Assembly: GCA_020091685.1 (NCBI GenBank)
Contig: CM034591.1
Location: 31,207,555-31,271,554 of the forward strand
DNA: 64,000 nucleotides
Direction: 5' to 3'
Source of the DNA: Lutjanus erythropterus
Taxonomy: Eukaryota; Chordata; Actinopteri; Lutjaniformes; Lutjanidae
Of the stretch, positions 21,388-33,960 are shown piece by piece. Position 1 is the first letter of the stretch. Each line of letters starts with the position of its first letter. The position numbers were made by a program, and so were the translations under genes. Below the pieces are notes generated by a model. That model was not told where the DNA came from. It ran no database searches and was given only the letters and a program-made list of their open reading frames with translations.

Positions 21388-22461
21388 TTAAAGGAGCAGC
21401 GTGTAAAATATGGCCAGAATTTCAATTTACAATGTTCACATAATGAACTAACATTATCGATAGAATGTGAGGAGCTAAAAGTTATGACATTATGTCACAC
21501 ATGTCTATGTATTGTACAAACAAAAAAGTTGAGAAAACTCCAAATTTCAAGGCCACTTAGTGAGTTTTGAGGCCAACTCCACAGTTCTGAAAAAGATTTA
21601 CTAACTAATGTTTTGTTGAGATCATTTGCTTCTTAAGATGAGCTTGATTCTTTGAATATAAAAACTGTATTTCAAAAAATTATGAGTCAACTTATTGAAA
21701 TGAAAGTGTAAAAATGGTAATAATCACACATTATTAGTTGCAACCATCTAATTTTCAAGCACCCAAATAACAACAATTTTTGAAATACAATTTTTTTGGG
21801 TTTCTAAAACTCAAAGAAAACTAAATCATCGTAAGTTAGCATGCTAACCAGCTAGCCCCAACCTGTCCTGTGTAGTTCCAACAGGGAAATTTACTGAGCA
21901 ACTCTGAATTCAAGTTTCTCTCTCCACTCCAAACTCAACAGAAACAAAACAAAACTCATCAAAAAGTCTTGGTTTGTCTCTCCACCATTCAACAATCACT
22001 AACTCTGGTGTGATTGAAAATAAATCCTTAATCCACTGCATTAGATGTAAAAATGTCCTGGCTCCCCACTACCTCTTTGATGCCCGACCTCTTGCTGCTC
22101 TCCGCTTCATGTCTCTTTGGTCCCTGCCTGTCATCCTCATCCCTCCTGGAGTCAGAGTCCTGGTCAGAGCTGTTGTAAATCACCTCGGTACTGTATTCCA
22201 TGTCGTCAAGCTAGCCTCCATTGGTCTCAAAGGCTGTGCATAGTCCTGGTTTGACTGTGTTCACTGAGAGGCTGCTGAGACCAACTAGAGTCTTAATAGG
22301 ACCTCTATGAATAACTGAGTTAACAGCAGCTAGTAGGCCGGCTACAGCTAAGGCTAGTTAAGAGCAGTTAGTGGTCACTTTGGTGATATGCTGCCCCCTA
22401 TGTGTTTGGAGTTACCTGACTATATTTCACACATTTGCATTTAGATTTGTTGCTCTTTTAA
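21388..22461. mobile_element. TTAA-ended non-autonomous element (about 1.07 kb)
   Basis: TTAAAGGAGCAGCGTGTAAA at 21388 is mirrored by the complement of TTGCTCTTTTAA ending at 22461. Both ends fall on TTAA (21388-21391 and 22458-22461), the duplication used by piggyBac- and Kolobok-type transposases. A second shared word, TGTGTGAAATATAG on the complement, lies just inside the right end. The middle has only short frames (for example 21974-22243) without a transposase motif. Confidence 0.55.
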
Positions 22462-23030
22462 GGTAGAATTTTGTATTTGACCACAACAGTATTAAGTAAA
22501 TAGAGAGTAGAAAATACTATATGTTAACTAGAATGTGCACATAGCAAAGCCAGTCTCTACTATTGTCATTTTTAATTCGTCTAAATGTTAATTGCACCAC
22601 CAAGCTGTATAAAATCCTTACAGTTTTTATAATACAGAATTCTGCTTCAATAATTCATCTTAGCACTTACGTTTGCTGTCATTTTCCTTTTATTCACACA
22701 AGAAATCAATAACATATCTTTTTTTTTATTATTTTGGACCCCAACTCACACCTTCGAAGTTTCATTGTGTAAGGGGATGTGTAAATGGGAAACTAATTTG
22801 TGGCATATAAAGCTCTGCCTGCTCTCCTTGACAGGAAGGAAAAAATGAATCTGAACATTCAAGGGCATCCAGCAGTGCTTTGATCCAGTGCGTGTTGTAG
22901 AGGTGGTACATTATTCTAGTCAAATATTGTGGAGGCTCTCGGTGTAGCTGCAATCTTTATCTTGCACAATTTGCTATATAATATACAGCATTGATTTGAT
23001 ATGGGATAGCAACACATCCAATAATAGAGT
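22462..23030. other. Unique DNA, no gene seen
   Basis: T-rich tract at 22719-22732. No repeat family recognised. Confidence 0.4.
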
Positions 23031-23500
23031 TAGGGCTCTATCAGTGTCAAAACAATAGTCCCGTTGGTGCACACAATTAGACTGTGTAGCGATAACAATG
23101 CCCTGTTTTATAGTGACTATAATGTGTTTTGCCAAGCTGGGAATCACTCATGTAATATGTCTGACTTCCTGCAGTCAAATGGTAATACAGTTAGACTAAT
23201 GGCTGCACTCTTATAGGCTTCACACTGCTGTGGATGATAAGTATAATAGGTTTACATAAATAAACAAGCAGGGAGCAGTATAACACCCCTCATGGGTATA
23301 CTATACATGAGTGGAATTGATGTTGCTGGAGGCTGCGGTGATCTGCTGGTAATGCTGCAGTACCATATGCCACATGCGACGATAGACAACGTGACATTTT
23401 AAGAATGCTCTGTGATCGTGGCATAAAGGTCAGACGACCTAATGATAATAAGGATGCCGGTGCAATGTCCAAACCAGCTGGTGTAATTCAGGTAGGAAAA
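23031..23500. other. Candidate conserved non-coding block (weak)
   Basis: Complex, non-repetitive sequence with words such as CACACAATTAGACTG, GCGATAACAATGCCC and GATCGTGGCATAAAGGTC, and no transposon ends. The minus-strand frame at 23290-23472 has no domain. Only cross-species alignment could decide. Confidence 0.15.
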
Positions 23501-24054
23501 CCAAAGGATCAGCTATTATCCAGATCTCTCTCAGATAGACAACTTAACAACAAAGCCAATGTTCAGTGAGAAACAATTTAAGGACATTGTACAAAGCGTG
23601 AGTCTGTACAAGAAAAATAAAATGCAAGAAAAATTAGATAATAAAAAGAAGAAGAGCCTGACAAATGTTAAAAGACTGAGTAATGTTTAGTGCTGACACT
23701 TTTCAGGATTGCCTTCACGCTTTTTCTTATCAGCCAACCAGAGGGTACAGCTACAGCACTCCTCTGACACCTCCCTTTGCTTGTCTTCTATTTTCTATCC
23801 CTGTCTCTTGCTCTGAACTAAAGGCCCTTCACAATCGCAAAAACAATATGAGGAAAACCAAGTGCTAACTTTATAAAATGTGTGACGCATAAATCAATGC
23901 TAAAATGAGGATGGCTGAGATCCATTTTGGCTAAATATAAGTCTAAATGAGTGGGCGATTTAGTGTTTGTAAAGTAGCTCTATCTCTAATCCAGCAAATA
24001 GATCAGGTTTTTAAGAATAATGTGACCATGTTTTCTTCTGGTTTGTAACTAGCT
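23501..24054. other. Unique DNA, no gene seen
   Basis: Nothing recognised on either strand. Confidence 0.4.
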
Positions 24055-24690
24055 ATCACAAACACTAAACCCCATTATCTGAACCAAATGCTTAGTGCCC
24101 TATACCCATTTATTGAAAACTCTAAACACATTCTCACCCACTAAAACACATTTTGCACTGTTATGCACTATTGTTGCAAAATGGTAAACACATGCAGTAG
24201 AAGCTAAACACTTCTCCAACACACTGTCATCATTTACACACACTGTTTACTCAAAATTGTTCACACTTAATTCTAATGATATAAATTAACCAGCTGCCTA
24301 CTATAGAATCCAGATTCGTGGGCGATTCAATGTCAAACAGAAATACATAAATGTTTCCTACAGCGTACTCCCCTTTCGTCAATCCAAGAGAATAGTTTTT
24401 CTCTGCAAGGCGGTGGCACATCTACTGCTTAAACCCCTATACCCGGGAAAACCTCCTACAGGCAATAAACATGCAGTGATAGGTGTGGAGTCTTGTCAAG
24501 GCTGGCTGAATGAATCTGTTGTCTGCATTACTGTATTTCGTGTAGTATTTAGAGTGTGTGTATGATCACATTTGTTTGATTTTGTCAGAAGAGTCAGAGG
24601 TTCTTTAAAAGAAGTTTGAAGATTTGGTTTTGTGTTTAGAGTTTTAAGAAAAGGACAGACGGATTCAGCAAATATGTTTTTAACAATTGT
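24055..24690. mobile_element. Decayed DNA transposon with inverted arms
   Basis: TGAAAACTCTAAACACA near 24115 pairs with TGTGTTTAGAGTTTTAAG near 24632. The left arm has a string of ACACTAAA and AACACA words that I associate with a fish DNA transposon family. The core between them (about 24300-24480) holds no readable transposase. The class is not assigned. Confidence 0.4.
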
Positions 24691-25397
24691 GAAAAAAAAC
24701 TGTAACAATAAGACCTCAAAGCACCATACAGTAAAATAAAATTGGTTATCCTTTGTATGACACAGACTTTTTAACAAGCCCATTATGCTACTCCACTCTG
24801 ACATGACCCATTGTCACTTCTTTAACTCAAGTTGAACAATTCTCCTCTATGTTTGTATAACTCAAAGCACTTGGTTAAAGCTGCTATGATCAATATTTTT
24901 TACATTAATGATGGATCAAAGGATCTTGTGTAGGCTAATGTGAAAGGGGTCATGTTGAAGTATTGTCATTGATTCTGTTGTTCCCCTCAGCCTCAGCTCC
25001 ACAGAGCATCTTTTACCTTGTTGTTTGGGTTTTACCGCTCACAATTTTAACTCATAAATGTGGTTTCCAGTGACAGCAGGTGGCTGTTTTAAATGAGAAT
25101 GCTATAAAGATTCACTGTGCTAACTTCCTGGCAGACAGGCAAAATTAGGGACTAACTGTTGAACAAAGTGGAGTATTTAGCAGTCACAGAGGCACATATT
25201 TAGTTGGTAGAGACCAAAACAGAGCAAAAAGAGTACGTTTTGGGCTTGCCTTCATTAGGTGGACAGAAATTCCAATATATAATTCGAAATAAATAATGAT
25301 GTCGCTGCATAACTGCTGGATGTGTGGATGGGCAAATATTTGCTAACAACTTTTCCATATCAGCTTAGATGATGATGTTTGTTGTGACAGTTCAAAT
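24691..25397. other. Unique DNA, no gene seen
   Basis: No recognisable feature. Confidence 0.4.
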
Positions 25398-25800
25398 CAG
25401 GGGTCTGCAACCTGCAGCTCTGGAGCCACATGCAGCTTTTTTTTCCCTTTTCCAGTGGCTCCTGTGGCTTTGACAAAAAAAATATATGGAAATGAATAAC
25501 AGTTCTTCTTTTAACATTTTGATTTTCACTTGTCATTTTTCTAACATGATCCTTACATTCTCCAATGGTAAAAGTTTGTAGCCTATACACTGAATGAAAA
25601 ATGTTGAATTTTTTTTTTCTAAAATTTGCTATGGCTCAGCACCTTTTCCTCTAAATTTCACTGGTGGTTAGTCTTGAGTCTAGTCTTCAGACAAGACATC
25701 CAAATCTAGCCTTAGGCACGCTATGGATGCCAAATCCAAAAAAAGAAAAGACAGAATAGAGAATTTAATAGTTGCAGCTCAGGACAGAGGTATCAGTCTT
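25398..25800 (+). mobile_element. hAT element 5' end with possible transposase start
   Basis: CAGGGGTCTGCAACCTGCAG and CTCTGGAGCCACATGCAGC are a recognised hAT terminus in fish (CAGGGGTCGGCAACC group). About 330 bp inside, near 25725, is a short frame MDAKSKKRK...RIEN. This resembles the basic start of ZBED/hAT transposases in that group. The frame breaks soon after and no BED finger or DDE region follows. The right terminus was not found. Confidence 0.5.
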
Positions 25801-27754
25801 GGTTAAATGCACTGACTTGAAGCATACATCAGAACAAAACCAAACCTTAACACTACCTCCACACTAAGTGTTTTGTATCCCGTGGGAGACAGGATAATAA
25901 AATACCATTGTGTCAAAGTGTCAGACTTTATGTGTTTCCCCCAAATGTATTTGGTACAGACTTGGCTTAACTGATAATCACATCAATACAATCAGAAGGC
26001 AAAAAGCCAATGACCAACATTTTTGCCATATTTGGCAATAAAAAGCAGTGGGAGATGGATCAAAGACATTTAATACACAGAATACATTCACATGTAATTG
26101 TAAATGAAATAAAGCAAATTTCAGCCTTTTACAGTCAAAATTCAGGAGTGAAGTCTCTAAGTGTGGAGTATTTCCTTCTCTTCTCTCCTCCCTTTGAAGA
26201 TCCTGTGATGCAGAGACATAATTCAAACATTCGACCGTGAGAAGAATCACGGATGATGACCTGTGGAAAATGATGAAACATGTACGGCCATGTGTTAGGT
26301 TGATCCTCCAGCAGCAGAGCTATTGAGCCCCTGTCGCTGCTCACACAGAGATCAGTGACTAACATGGCGTTTTGTCGTTGAGTTGTAACTGATATTGAAT
26401 CTATGCGCGCTTGTGTGTGTTTAGGTGTGTGTGCTGAGGAGAGCGAGACACCAGTGAATGATATAAATTTTTTAGCTACATCCAAGACTGCATTGATTTT
26501 TAAATATGTCCTTGCGGGCACAGTTCACTTTGATGTGGGGCTGCTTGTGCATACAATGCAACGGTAGAAAAATAATTGAAAAAGACGCACGGGTAGACAC
26601 ACACATATGCACATACTCTCTACAACACTTGAATAGGCAGAGACACAACTCCATTTGTTTTCTCACTGTTGCTTTCAGAAAGCCTGCTTCTATGTTCATA
26701 GTCTTTTCTCAGTCCCTGGGACATGCTTGTACAGTGTGTACAACAAACACAATGAGTTATGAGCTGAAATTGGATGTTTTCCTACACACAGACACGTGCA
26801 TTTAAGTCATTCTATCAAGACATGAGTTGCCGCTCCCTTGTTTCTGCCCACGTATCCCAAAACACTCATACACGCACACTTAAAAACAGTTGGTGCTGAT
26901 GTTCGTGTTTCAGCCCACTCACTTTCTTTGTTATTATTGCAGCCCTCAAAGCACACTATGCCTCATGCCTTTAAAAATGTAACTTTGAATGAATGAACCC
27001 ACTGAGGGTTTGATGTGTTGCCAGGTGACTTCATAGATGAGGTGGCAGGAAAGGGAGAAATTAGGCTTTAGGTCTTCAGAGAAGTGGGCACACCCATCAG
27101 AAAAATGGGCAGCAGGGAAGCACCTCGACACTTGGAAGATGTTCCCAGTGTTTTGTGCCATGTCTCAATATGTTTCCATGCAGCTCTGGCACCAACACTG
27201 AAAATGCCTGGTATGTCTGGGGAAAAAGGGTGCAGAAAGTAAATACTTACTTAACAGACTTTATTGCGCCACATTATGTTAGGCAATCCATTTTTTCTGA
27301 TTGCATCTGCAAAACTAAGTGTGACCACTATCGCTAAATGATCAACTATAGCTATTACATACATCTCACAGCAAATATTCCTGTTCTGTAGTTTTATCTC
27401 AAATACAGAGGTTAACACACTTTGAATGGACTAAATATAAGCAAATTAGGAAAACATCTTACATAAATAAAAATAAATCACACAGAAAAGCTTCACAGAC
27501 CAAAATGGAACTTACTGACAACACGTAAGAAGTTTCCAGGTGACAAACATGTGTCCAGAGGTCCAGATCCAAAACATCTGGAATGAGGTTCTGACAGTCG
27601 GGGGAGAGAGTCAAGCACAGAGAAGCCTGAGAGAAAAGACAGGGCGAAGAGATAATAGGGATAGAGAGATCTAAAAGCTAAAATTGATATAATACTATTA
27701 AATGTTCAAGTTTTAGTTACAAATCCCAACAGCTACATTCTTAACTGTTTGACA
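25801..27754. other. Unique DNA, no gene seen
   Basis: Nothing convincing on either strand. Frames at 26135-26521 and 26506-26805 have no domain. A short GTGTGTGT patch lies near 26411-26432. Confidence 0.4.
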
Positions 27755-28350
27755 ACTTTTAGTACTAGCACATGGCAGGCCTGGCAGACATTGTTTCCTG
27801 AATGTGCTGATCAAAAGAGAGGGGGGGATCAAATGTAACACCAAGATTCTTGGCTGTCAAACTTTGAGAAATCACACAGTTGTCAAGAGTTCCTGTTACT
27901 TGTTCAAACTGGTGTCACCACCGATTTGGGCCAATGACCAGCATCTCAGCTTTATCAGGAGCAGGAAATGTGAGATCCATTTTCTTGCAGCCAACAAGCA
28001 GTCCTCTAATTTAATCATTTGAGAATCATCATCCACCTCCACAGGTGCATACAGCTGAGTATCCAGCATAGGAGTAGAATGTAATCCCGTGAGTGTGTAT
28101 GATTTTGCCAACAGGTGAAATATAAAGAGTGAAAAGAAAAAGGCCAACAACAAAGTCCAGAGGTTCTCCATATCCGAAAATTTAATGTAAGGCCAGAGAC
28201 ACCACTTTGATTTTCCCATCAATCTAGAACTATACAGTGACCGACGCTATCAAAAGCCACCAGTGAGACTGAATAGTTTATGAAATCTGTGGGCCAAAAG
28301 TTGTTGAGACACAACTCTAATGCTTTTAAAAAGAAATGCAAGTGAGAGAC
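27755..28350 (-). pseudogene. L2/CR1-like LINE reverse transcriptase fossil
   Basis: The minus strand carries a frameshifted RT core. From 28300 downward: a TGGFDSVGHCIVLD segment (finger/palm), LFLFTLYISPVGKIIHTHGI, then TQLYAPVEVDDDSQMIKLE where the catalytic YADDTQLY normally sits. The last includes a K/W-rich ARKW.SHFLLL stretch. A further shifted part with AKNLGVTF-like sequence runs down to about 27760. The FADD/YADD aspartates are lost in this copy. The pattern fits the L2/CR1 side of fish LINEs, which use an AP endonuclease. The copy is 5' truncated and its 3' end is not defined. Confidence 0.65.
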
Positions 28351-28750
28351 TGGTTAATACCCTGGAAAGAAAATACCTTTTATCCTTGGTTCCTAAGTAG
28401 CAGCCTGAAACCTAGTGGTACTGGTCGTACGCGATAAATTATAAGCAATTATAATATTCAGCATTGTAGGTCGAAGAAATATTCCAATCTGTAGAGCTAC
28501 TGGTAAATGATGTATGAACTGGAACAACATAACTTCTATTATTAGTAGTACATTTTGGTGGCCTGTATGTGCAATGGTGTGTGGGGATACAACTGTGGTT
28601 ACCTTAGGTATTTTGTTTTTTAGAATTTCAAAAATCAGGTGCCTTGTGGAACACTTCATCACTGCCAGTGGTAAAGATGATAATTCAATTTTTGACATTT
28701 TCTTCACGATAAATTTCTTCGTCTTTACTATAGATAAATTTAAATATACA
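28351..28750. other. AT-rich DNA with chance open frames
   Basis: Opposing frames at 28393-28824 and 28514-28861 run through it. Neither shows a domain, and both are absent of start-context or splice support. I do not call a gene. Confidence 0.4.
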
Positions 28751-29160
28751 AATGGACAACATGAGAGCTCCTTAAAAGTAAAGTCAGAGCATCCCAATTG
28801 CCTGCTGGTGGCAGGCTGCAGCACAGGTCAGAAATCCTGCCTCCCCAATGTTAATAGGTAGGATATGGGCCAAATTAAAACATCAAAGTATATAGCATTT
28901 TTATTTTTCGAAGATTCACCATGTTCATATTTCTTCAAGTGTTAATTTTTCTGACCAGTTTGGCTTTAATTAGTGTAAATAAGAGTTTCATGCTGAGCTC
29001 TGCTCGTGTTTCGTCACCTGGCTGTAAGCAGGAATTCAAAAGCACAGCTCCAGCGCAGGTCACTACTGCTCAGACTGTGGCTCCAAATGACATCGCCAGC
29101 GCAAGATGGCAGTGCTTGTATCAGGGATATTTTGGCCTCAGTTTTGTACAGTAAGACCAT
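28751..29160. mobile_element. Probable interspersed repeat (unclassified)
   Basis: Blocks such as GCCTGCTGGTGGCAGGCTGC, AATGTTAATAGGTAGGATATG and CAAGATGGCAGTGCTTG...GGGATATTTTGGCC recur in my memory of fish repeat consensus text. I cannot define its ends or class. The open frame at 28921-29154 is incidental. Confidence 0.3.
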
Positions 29161-30144
29161 CTTTTATTTATGTCTGTGGTAGTCTGCAATGTGAGGATTT
29201 CCCTGCCTGGGCACATAAGTTACTAGTGTCCAAATCCATAGTAACTATGAACCACTTAGACTCCAAATACCGGTGACCTGCTAAATACCTAATGTCAAAC
29301 TTCACATTAATATTTTCCTATACTCCCAAACAAAATAGTGCCACCCATCCCAGTAGGTAGAGTGCTGTCCATTTTCACCAGGTCAGGACAGCCCCGGAAA
29401 GAAGCCCAACTAAAAATAATTCCTCGCCCACTACAGTAACAAGCCAGCGCCTCTTTTTCTGCTCCCATTTTCCATCTTCTTACTTGTCCAGGGTGTGTCC
29501 TTTGACACTGTATCAAGCACCTCACTAGATTCATTAATTAGTCGTGTCTGTTCAGGTGTAATAATGCCTGAGACACTGGCAGGCATGAACAGATACAATC
29601 TGTTCTTTAGCATGTAAAAAACCTCCTGTCATGGCCAGTAATTTAGTCACAGAGTTACAAAAACTCATTGTCACTGTCAATGACATGGAGACACATTTCT
29701 CCACACTCATTCACGCACAAACACACATGCAAGCGCCATACACTTTCACTATGTACTGATGTGTGTCTCTTAGTCCTTTACAACCCTGCCCCCTCTTGGT
29801 AGCTGTAGTTATTGTAGCTGAGAGCTGAGTGTACATTGCGTGACAGCCACAGCCAGACCTGCCTTTACCAGGAGAAACTCCACAATACAGTCACAAGTTG
29901 ATTGCATTTGTATCCCAGCACCATCACTGAAATTCACTGAAACAGTACAATTAATATTCCTATGACATGTCAATTTGCAGTTTCATAGGTGAGCAAATGT
30001 TTGTGCAAACTCTAATTTACAGAAATGAATGTCAAAAATAAAGACATGAATTTTCTAAAGCTAAACCACTGGATGATGCTAAACTGATTATCACTAATCA
30101 AATGCTAATGCCGTTGCCTCATTTTAACTATAACTATACTATAA
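29161..30144. other. Unique DNA, no gene seen
   Basis: No repeat or gene recognised. Confidence 0.4.
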
Positions 30145-30392
30145 AGAGCTGCAACAATTAATCAAATAATCAAGTATTAACCAACTATTATATTAATTTG
30201 TAGCTATTTTGATAACTGCTTAATCATTTTTGAGTCCTCTTTCTGGTTTCTTTATTCCTCAATGAATGTAGGACGGTTTGAGGACAAAACAAGACATTTA
30301 AAGGCCTCACCTTCACCATTTTCTGACATTAGGTGGATCAAACAACTAATCAACTGATCAACCAAGTTAAAAATATCATTAGTTGCAGCCCT
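30145..30392. mobile_element. hAT-like MITE (AGGGCTGCAACTAAT ends)
   Basis: Left end AGAGCTGCAACAATTAATCA, right end (complement) AGGGCTGCAACTAATGA. The inside has the typical order of ACAAAACAAGACATTTAAAGG and TTTTCTGACATT. It is a complete 248-bp non-autonomous unit of a very common fish MITE. No 8-bp target duplication is preserved. Confidence 0.7.
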
Positions 30393-30727
30393 AATATAAC
30401 TATAAAAACTATCATGGTCTAATCAGCACCACCTTCACAGCATTGTACCTATTATTTGGCTCATATCTTCTCAGTATATCATGATTTGATGATTTAGGCT
30501 ACTTTAACTCTTTCATTGCTACAGTTTCAACACAATATTAAAGTGTGACACTTAAGACTTTAAGGCAGATTTGGGAATACACTCAAAAGTAATGGCAAGT
30601 AAATGGAAAGTGGAGAGTTAGTCATAAAGAAAAAAATGTAATAAAATCATTTAGTGTGGGACAACAAAAATGGTGCAAAATTACAAAAACCTGTCACTTG
30701 GACCACAGACAATCATGCTTATGAATG

Positions 30728-30890
30728 CAATCAGAATCAGAATCTGGTTTATTGTCAGTTAGATTTTCACATACAAGGAATTTGTCTTCATGCATAATGG
30801 TACAATAATAATAATACAAGAAAAAAGAAAGAAACAAACCCCCAAAAATGTAAGAATCATAAATATAAAATAGAAAAAAAGTACAAAACT
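30728..30890 (+). mobile_element. Teleost CAGAATCAGAAT...ACAAGGAATTTG repeat
   Basis: Tandem CAGAAT units are followed by CTGGTTTATTGTCAG and CACATACAAGGAATTTGTCTT, then an A-rich tail. The layout matches a short retroposon-like repeat dispersed in fish. Its parent LINE is not visible here. Confidence 0.5.
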
Positions 30891-31504
30891 GACAACCTAA
30901 ACTGGCCAGGAAAACAGTTAAACAACTGTGGTTATCTATCCAAATGCTAAATACACACATATGATCTGGATCATACTGGTGACATGACAAAGTCAGAGTT
31001 AGAAGATCAGGAGTTGAAAAGGGGAGAAAGAAAGAGAGAACGAGCAAGAGAGGAACTGAGAGAGCAGGATGTGCCGGAATCGATGCTGAGCGGCTATATT
31101 TACCATGGTCCAATTAGACAGGAGGAGACTGGAGCACACTAATGACCTGACATTTACACACACTGAACCTCTGATTTGTTGTGATTACACTGTGTGTGTC
31201 TGAGTATATGTGTGTGTGAGGAGTATGCATGTCAGCATAGACAGAAAGAGGAACAAAGAGGAGAATAAGATGCTGCGAGAGTTTGGATGTGGGTACCACA
31301 TGTGTCCTCTCTGTGTGTGGCCTCATCAAAGAAGGGTTGCATGTCAACACTGAAGTAACTGTGGTGTTTTAAAGCAGCAGAGAGGCACAAAGCTTTCAGC
31401 TAACACGCAGGTAAATCCACAAAAATGTCCTCTTGTGGAGCCTGAAAGGCATTACAATCTGTTAAGCAGATTCCTGCCAGCCTGACAACTTTAAACCTGT
31501 TTTT
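30891..31504. other. Unique DNA with purine- and GT-rich patches
   Basis: An A/G-rich patch lies at 31021-31070 and GT-rich patches at 31190-31218. The minus frame at 30694-31113 is not supported as coding. Confidence 0.45.
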
Positions 31505-31540
31505 CTCAACCCTACACTATGTACTAAGGGATAGTTTGGA

Positions 31541-31985
31541 CTATTTTATGTGGGGTTGAATGAGGTAGTTGTCTGAGGTACTACTCTGTGTATTACCTAC
31601 AGTAGATGCTAATGTAGCGCTGTGGCATTTTAGCCACTTAAAAAAAAAAGATCTACCTAAAAGTAACAATAATTTTACCTCAGAGAACACGGGAGTTGCT
31701 GGTCTACCTCTGCCTCAGTGTGTTAGTTTGTTTGTGGCATTTTAAAAAGTTTTGATTCACCAGTGTCACACAGTAATACAATAATACAGGAACTCCCAAT
31801 TTCTGCAAGCTAAAACTACTGATTTTGCCTATGGAGTCTAGCGGCAACATGATGAGTGAAGGTATTCAATACACATATAGTGTACACTTAAGCTGATATT
31901 GATTTTTTTAGGTAGATCATCTGTTAAGTGGTTAAAATACCTTTTGTCACCGGCCCTGTCCACAGCAGTATATTGCTTAGTTTCC
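31541..31985. mobile_element. MITE with internal inverted arms
   Basis: The arm ATTTTAGCCACTTAAAA...GATCTACCTAAAA (31627-31662) is mirrored by TTTTTTTAGGTAGATCATC...AAGTGGTTAAAAT (31903-31938). The flanks GGATAGTTTGGACTATTTTA (left) and CGGCCCTGTCCACAGCAGTA (right) also fit a fish MITE family. There is no coding sequence. Outer ends are approximate. Confidence 0.55.
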
Positions 31986-33295
31986 GTGCTGTTGCCCCGC
32001 TCCCTCTCGACTGAAGTGCCTTATACAACCCAACCCCAGCAATGAAATGCTCATGCCTCTGCATTAAGGAAATCAAATCAAGAAACTGCAGCTTAAGGTA
32101 CTTTAATGCTTATGGCTTTCTGTGTAACCCCAGTGAGAAATTCAGGAGCTCAACCATCAACATGGGGTTATTAAAGATTATCACTGCTCTTTCCTTTAAA
32201 TTGGACTTTTATCCAAAGCATATGGCCATAAAGAGGCCCAACCTGGCACCACCTCATCCCTATACCCAGAAAAATCTCCCTCCATCTCCCGTATCTCAGA
32301 ATGCCTTAGCCGACTGCAGCCCAATCCATATCCTCGGGCCTACACCTAGAGTAATCTCTCGCCTTCTTTTACCTCACTCCCTATCCTGATATTCCTCATA
32401 GCCTCTGCCCATTTCCCCAGCCCTGTCCTCATTTCTCTATCCAGCTCTAGTGAACCATTGTCCTTGCCCAGCTCATTGACGGTGCTACTAAATCACGTCG
32501 GATTCTTCCTCGTACAGAGCATTAGCTTCCCTAGCTCTGTTATTGCTAGCTTTTGCCCACCGGCGTCTGGGTTCTGCATGGTTGTGTTTACGACTGTCCT
32601 CCTGCCACCACGCACACATTCATAGACACACACCAATTCACATGCACACGCACATCCCAGATTATTCTCAGCATGCTGCAGAGGAGATAAATGGCTCCTC
32701 TGTTTCCTGGCCACAGGTTGGCAGAGCCTGGGGGGAAAAAGATCCATTTGAGAGCCCGGTGACGCGGGGCAAGGTTTGGGGGGGATAAGTGACAAAGGTA
32801 CAGGCGACCTAAAAATTGGATCATGATGATTTCTAGTATACATGCTTCAGGATGATTAGGAGGCTGGAGAAAAATAGGTTTTCAAGAAAAAATATGATGC
32901 TGTCAGAAAAAAAGTATTTAAAAAGTCATTTTACATTTTTAGTGTTGTTAATTATATCCAGGTAACAAGAACATATTCTTTTCATCCATCAGTAGTGATG
33001 TCTGAATGTGGAGGTTTATTATTGTTCATAAATATCTGATTAGCGAGCTGACAAGAGAAGGGAGACAGCAACAGTATGTCCTGGTTAGAGCCATCTGCTT
33101 CACAACAGGAGGAGGATCTATCTGTCTGGGAATTACTTGCTGACGGGCAACACCTGGAGGGCGATGCGTGACTCAGTCTGAGAAGTTTGAGAAGACTTGT
33201 CATAAATTCTTCAGTTATAAAAGATGCATCTCTGTATGAAAATGTGCAAAAATCAAAACACCGTTAGTCCAGTTACATAAACCAATTAAACTGGA
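31986..33295. other. Unique DNA, no gene seen
   Basis: Several C-rich open frames at 32042-32843 on both strands show no domain. Nothing else recognised. Confidence 0.4.
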
Positions 33296-33299
33296 AATG

Positions 33300-33960
33300 G
33301 GACCAATTGGATGTTGGGGCCTGATATTGATGTATGGCATACATCAGATATCGGACCCACACCAATCTGCACTCTGATCTCAATTCCACAGATCACACTT
33401 CACATCATGTTTTCTATTTGTAAACACTACATTATAACAGCACAAATGAGAGCTGAATCAAACTGTATGGTTGCATTATATGGGAAAGCATTTATTATAG
33501 CATGATGCAGCCTGAGTCAAGAAATGTATGAGCTTCCTCACTCGTGGTACAATAAACCAGCACAAAAAGAACAATTATACCAACAATAACCACCTTGTTC
33601 TGAACAAAACCTTTACTAACAGTAACATTTGCATTTTGGAACATAAAACAGCAAAGTTAAATTCTCAACACATCGTGGAAAATTATACAAATGAGGGCTG
33701 TCTCTCATCAGCTGCACATGTGAATGTCACAAGCCCTGCAATGGTTGTAGGACAGCGTGACACAAGTTACATTACACAAACTACACAAGCTTTCCAGATT
33801 GAAGTTCAGTTTCCAACTCCTGTAATTGTAATAATAATAATCATAATCATAATCATCATGATCAGAAACATAACAAAAGCAGTATAGTATCTGTGTCGGC
33901 AGATATCAAATTCAGATATTGGAATCAGATCAGAAAAAAGTGGATCTGTACATCTTTGCT
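33300..33960. mobile_element. MITE remnant (GATATCGGA/CAGATATTGGAATCAGATC ends)
   Basis: Left part CATCAGATATCGGACCCACA and right part GTCGGCAGATATC...TTGGAATCAGATCAG...GTGGATCTGTACATC resemble the two ends of a fish MITE carrying ATCGGATCGG words. The 33528-33887 open frame lies inside it and is incidental. An (ATA/ATC)n tract sits within. Confidence 0.45.
33829..33862 (+). repeat. (AAT)n(CATAAT)n trinucleotide tract
   Basis: AATAATAATAATCATAATCA and further CATAATCATCATGATC units inside the MITE remnant. Confidence 0.85.

Noticed and set aside
28393..28861. Opposing frames of 143 and 115 codons
   Set aside because: The overlap on opposite strands and lack of any domain point to chance, beside a LINE fossil and a repeat.
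30145..30392. 8-bp target duplication for the hAT-like MITE
   Set aside because: The flanks TACTATAA and AATATAAC are only loosely similar in AT-rich DNA.
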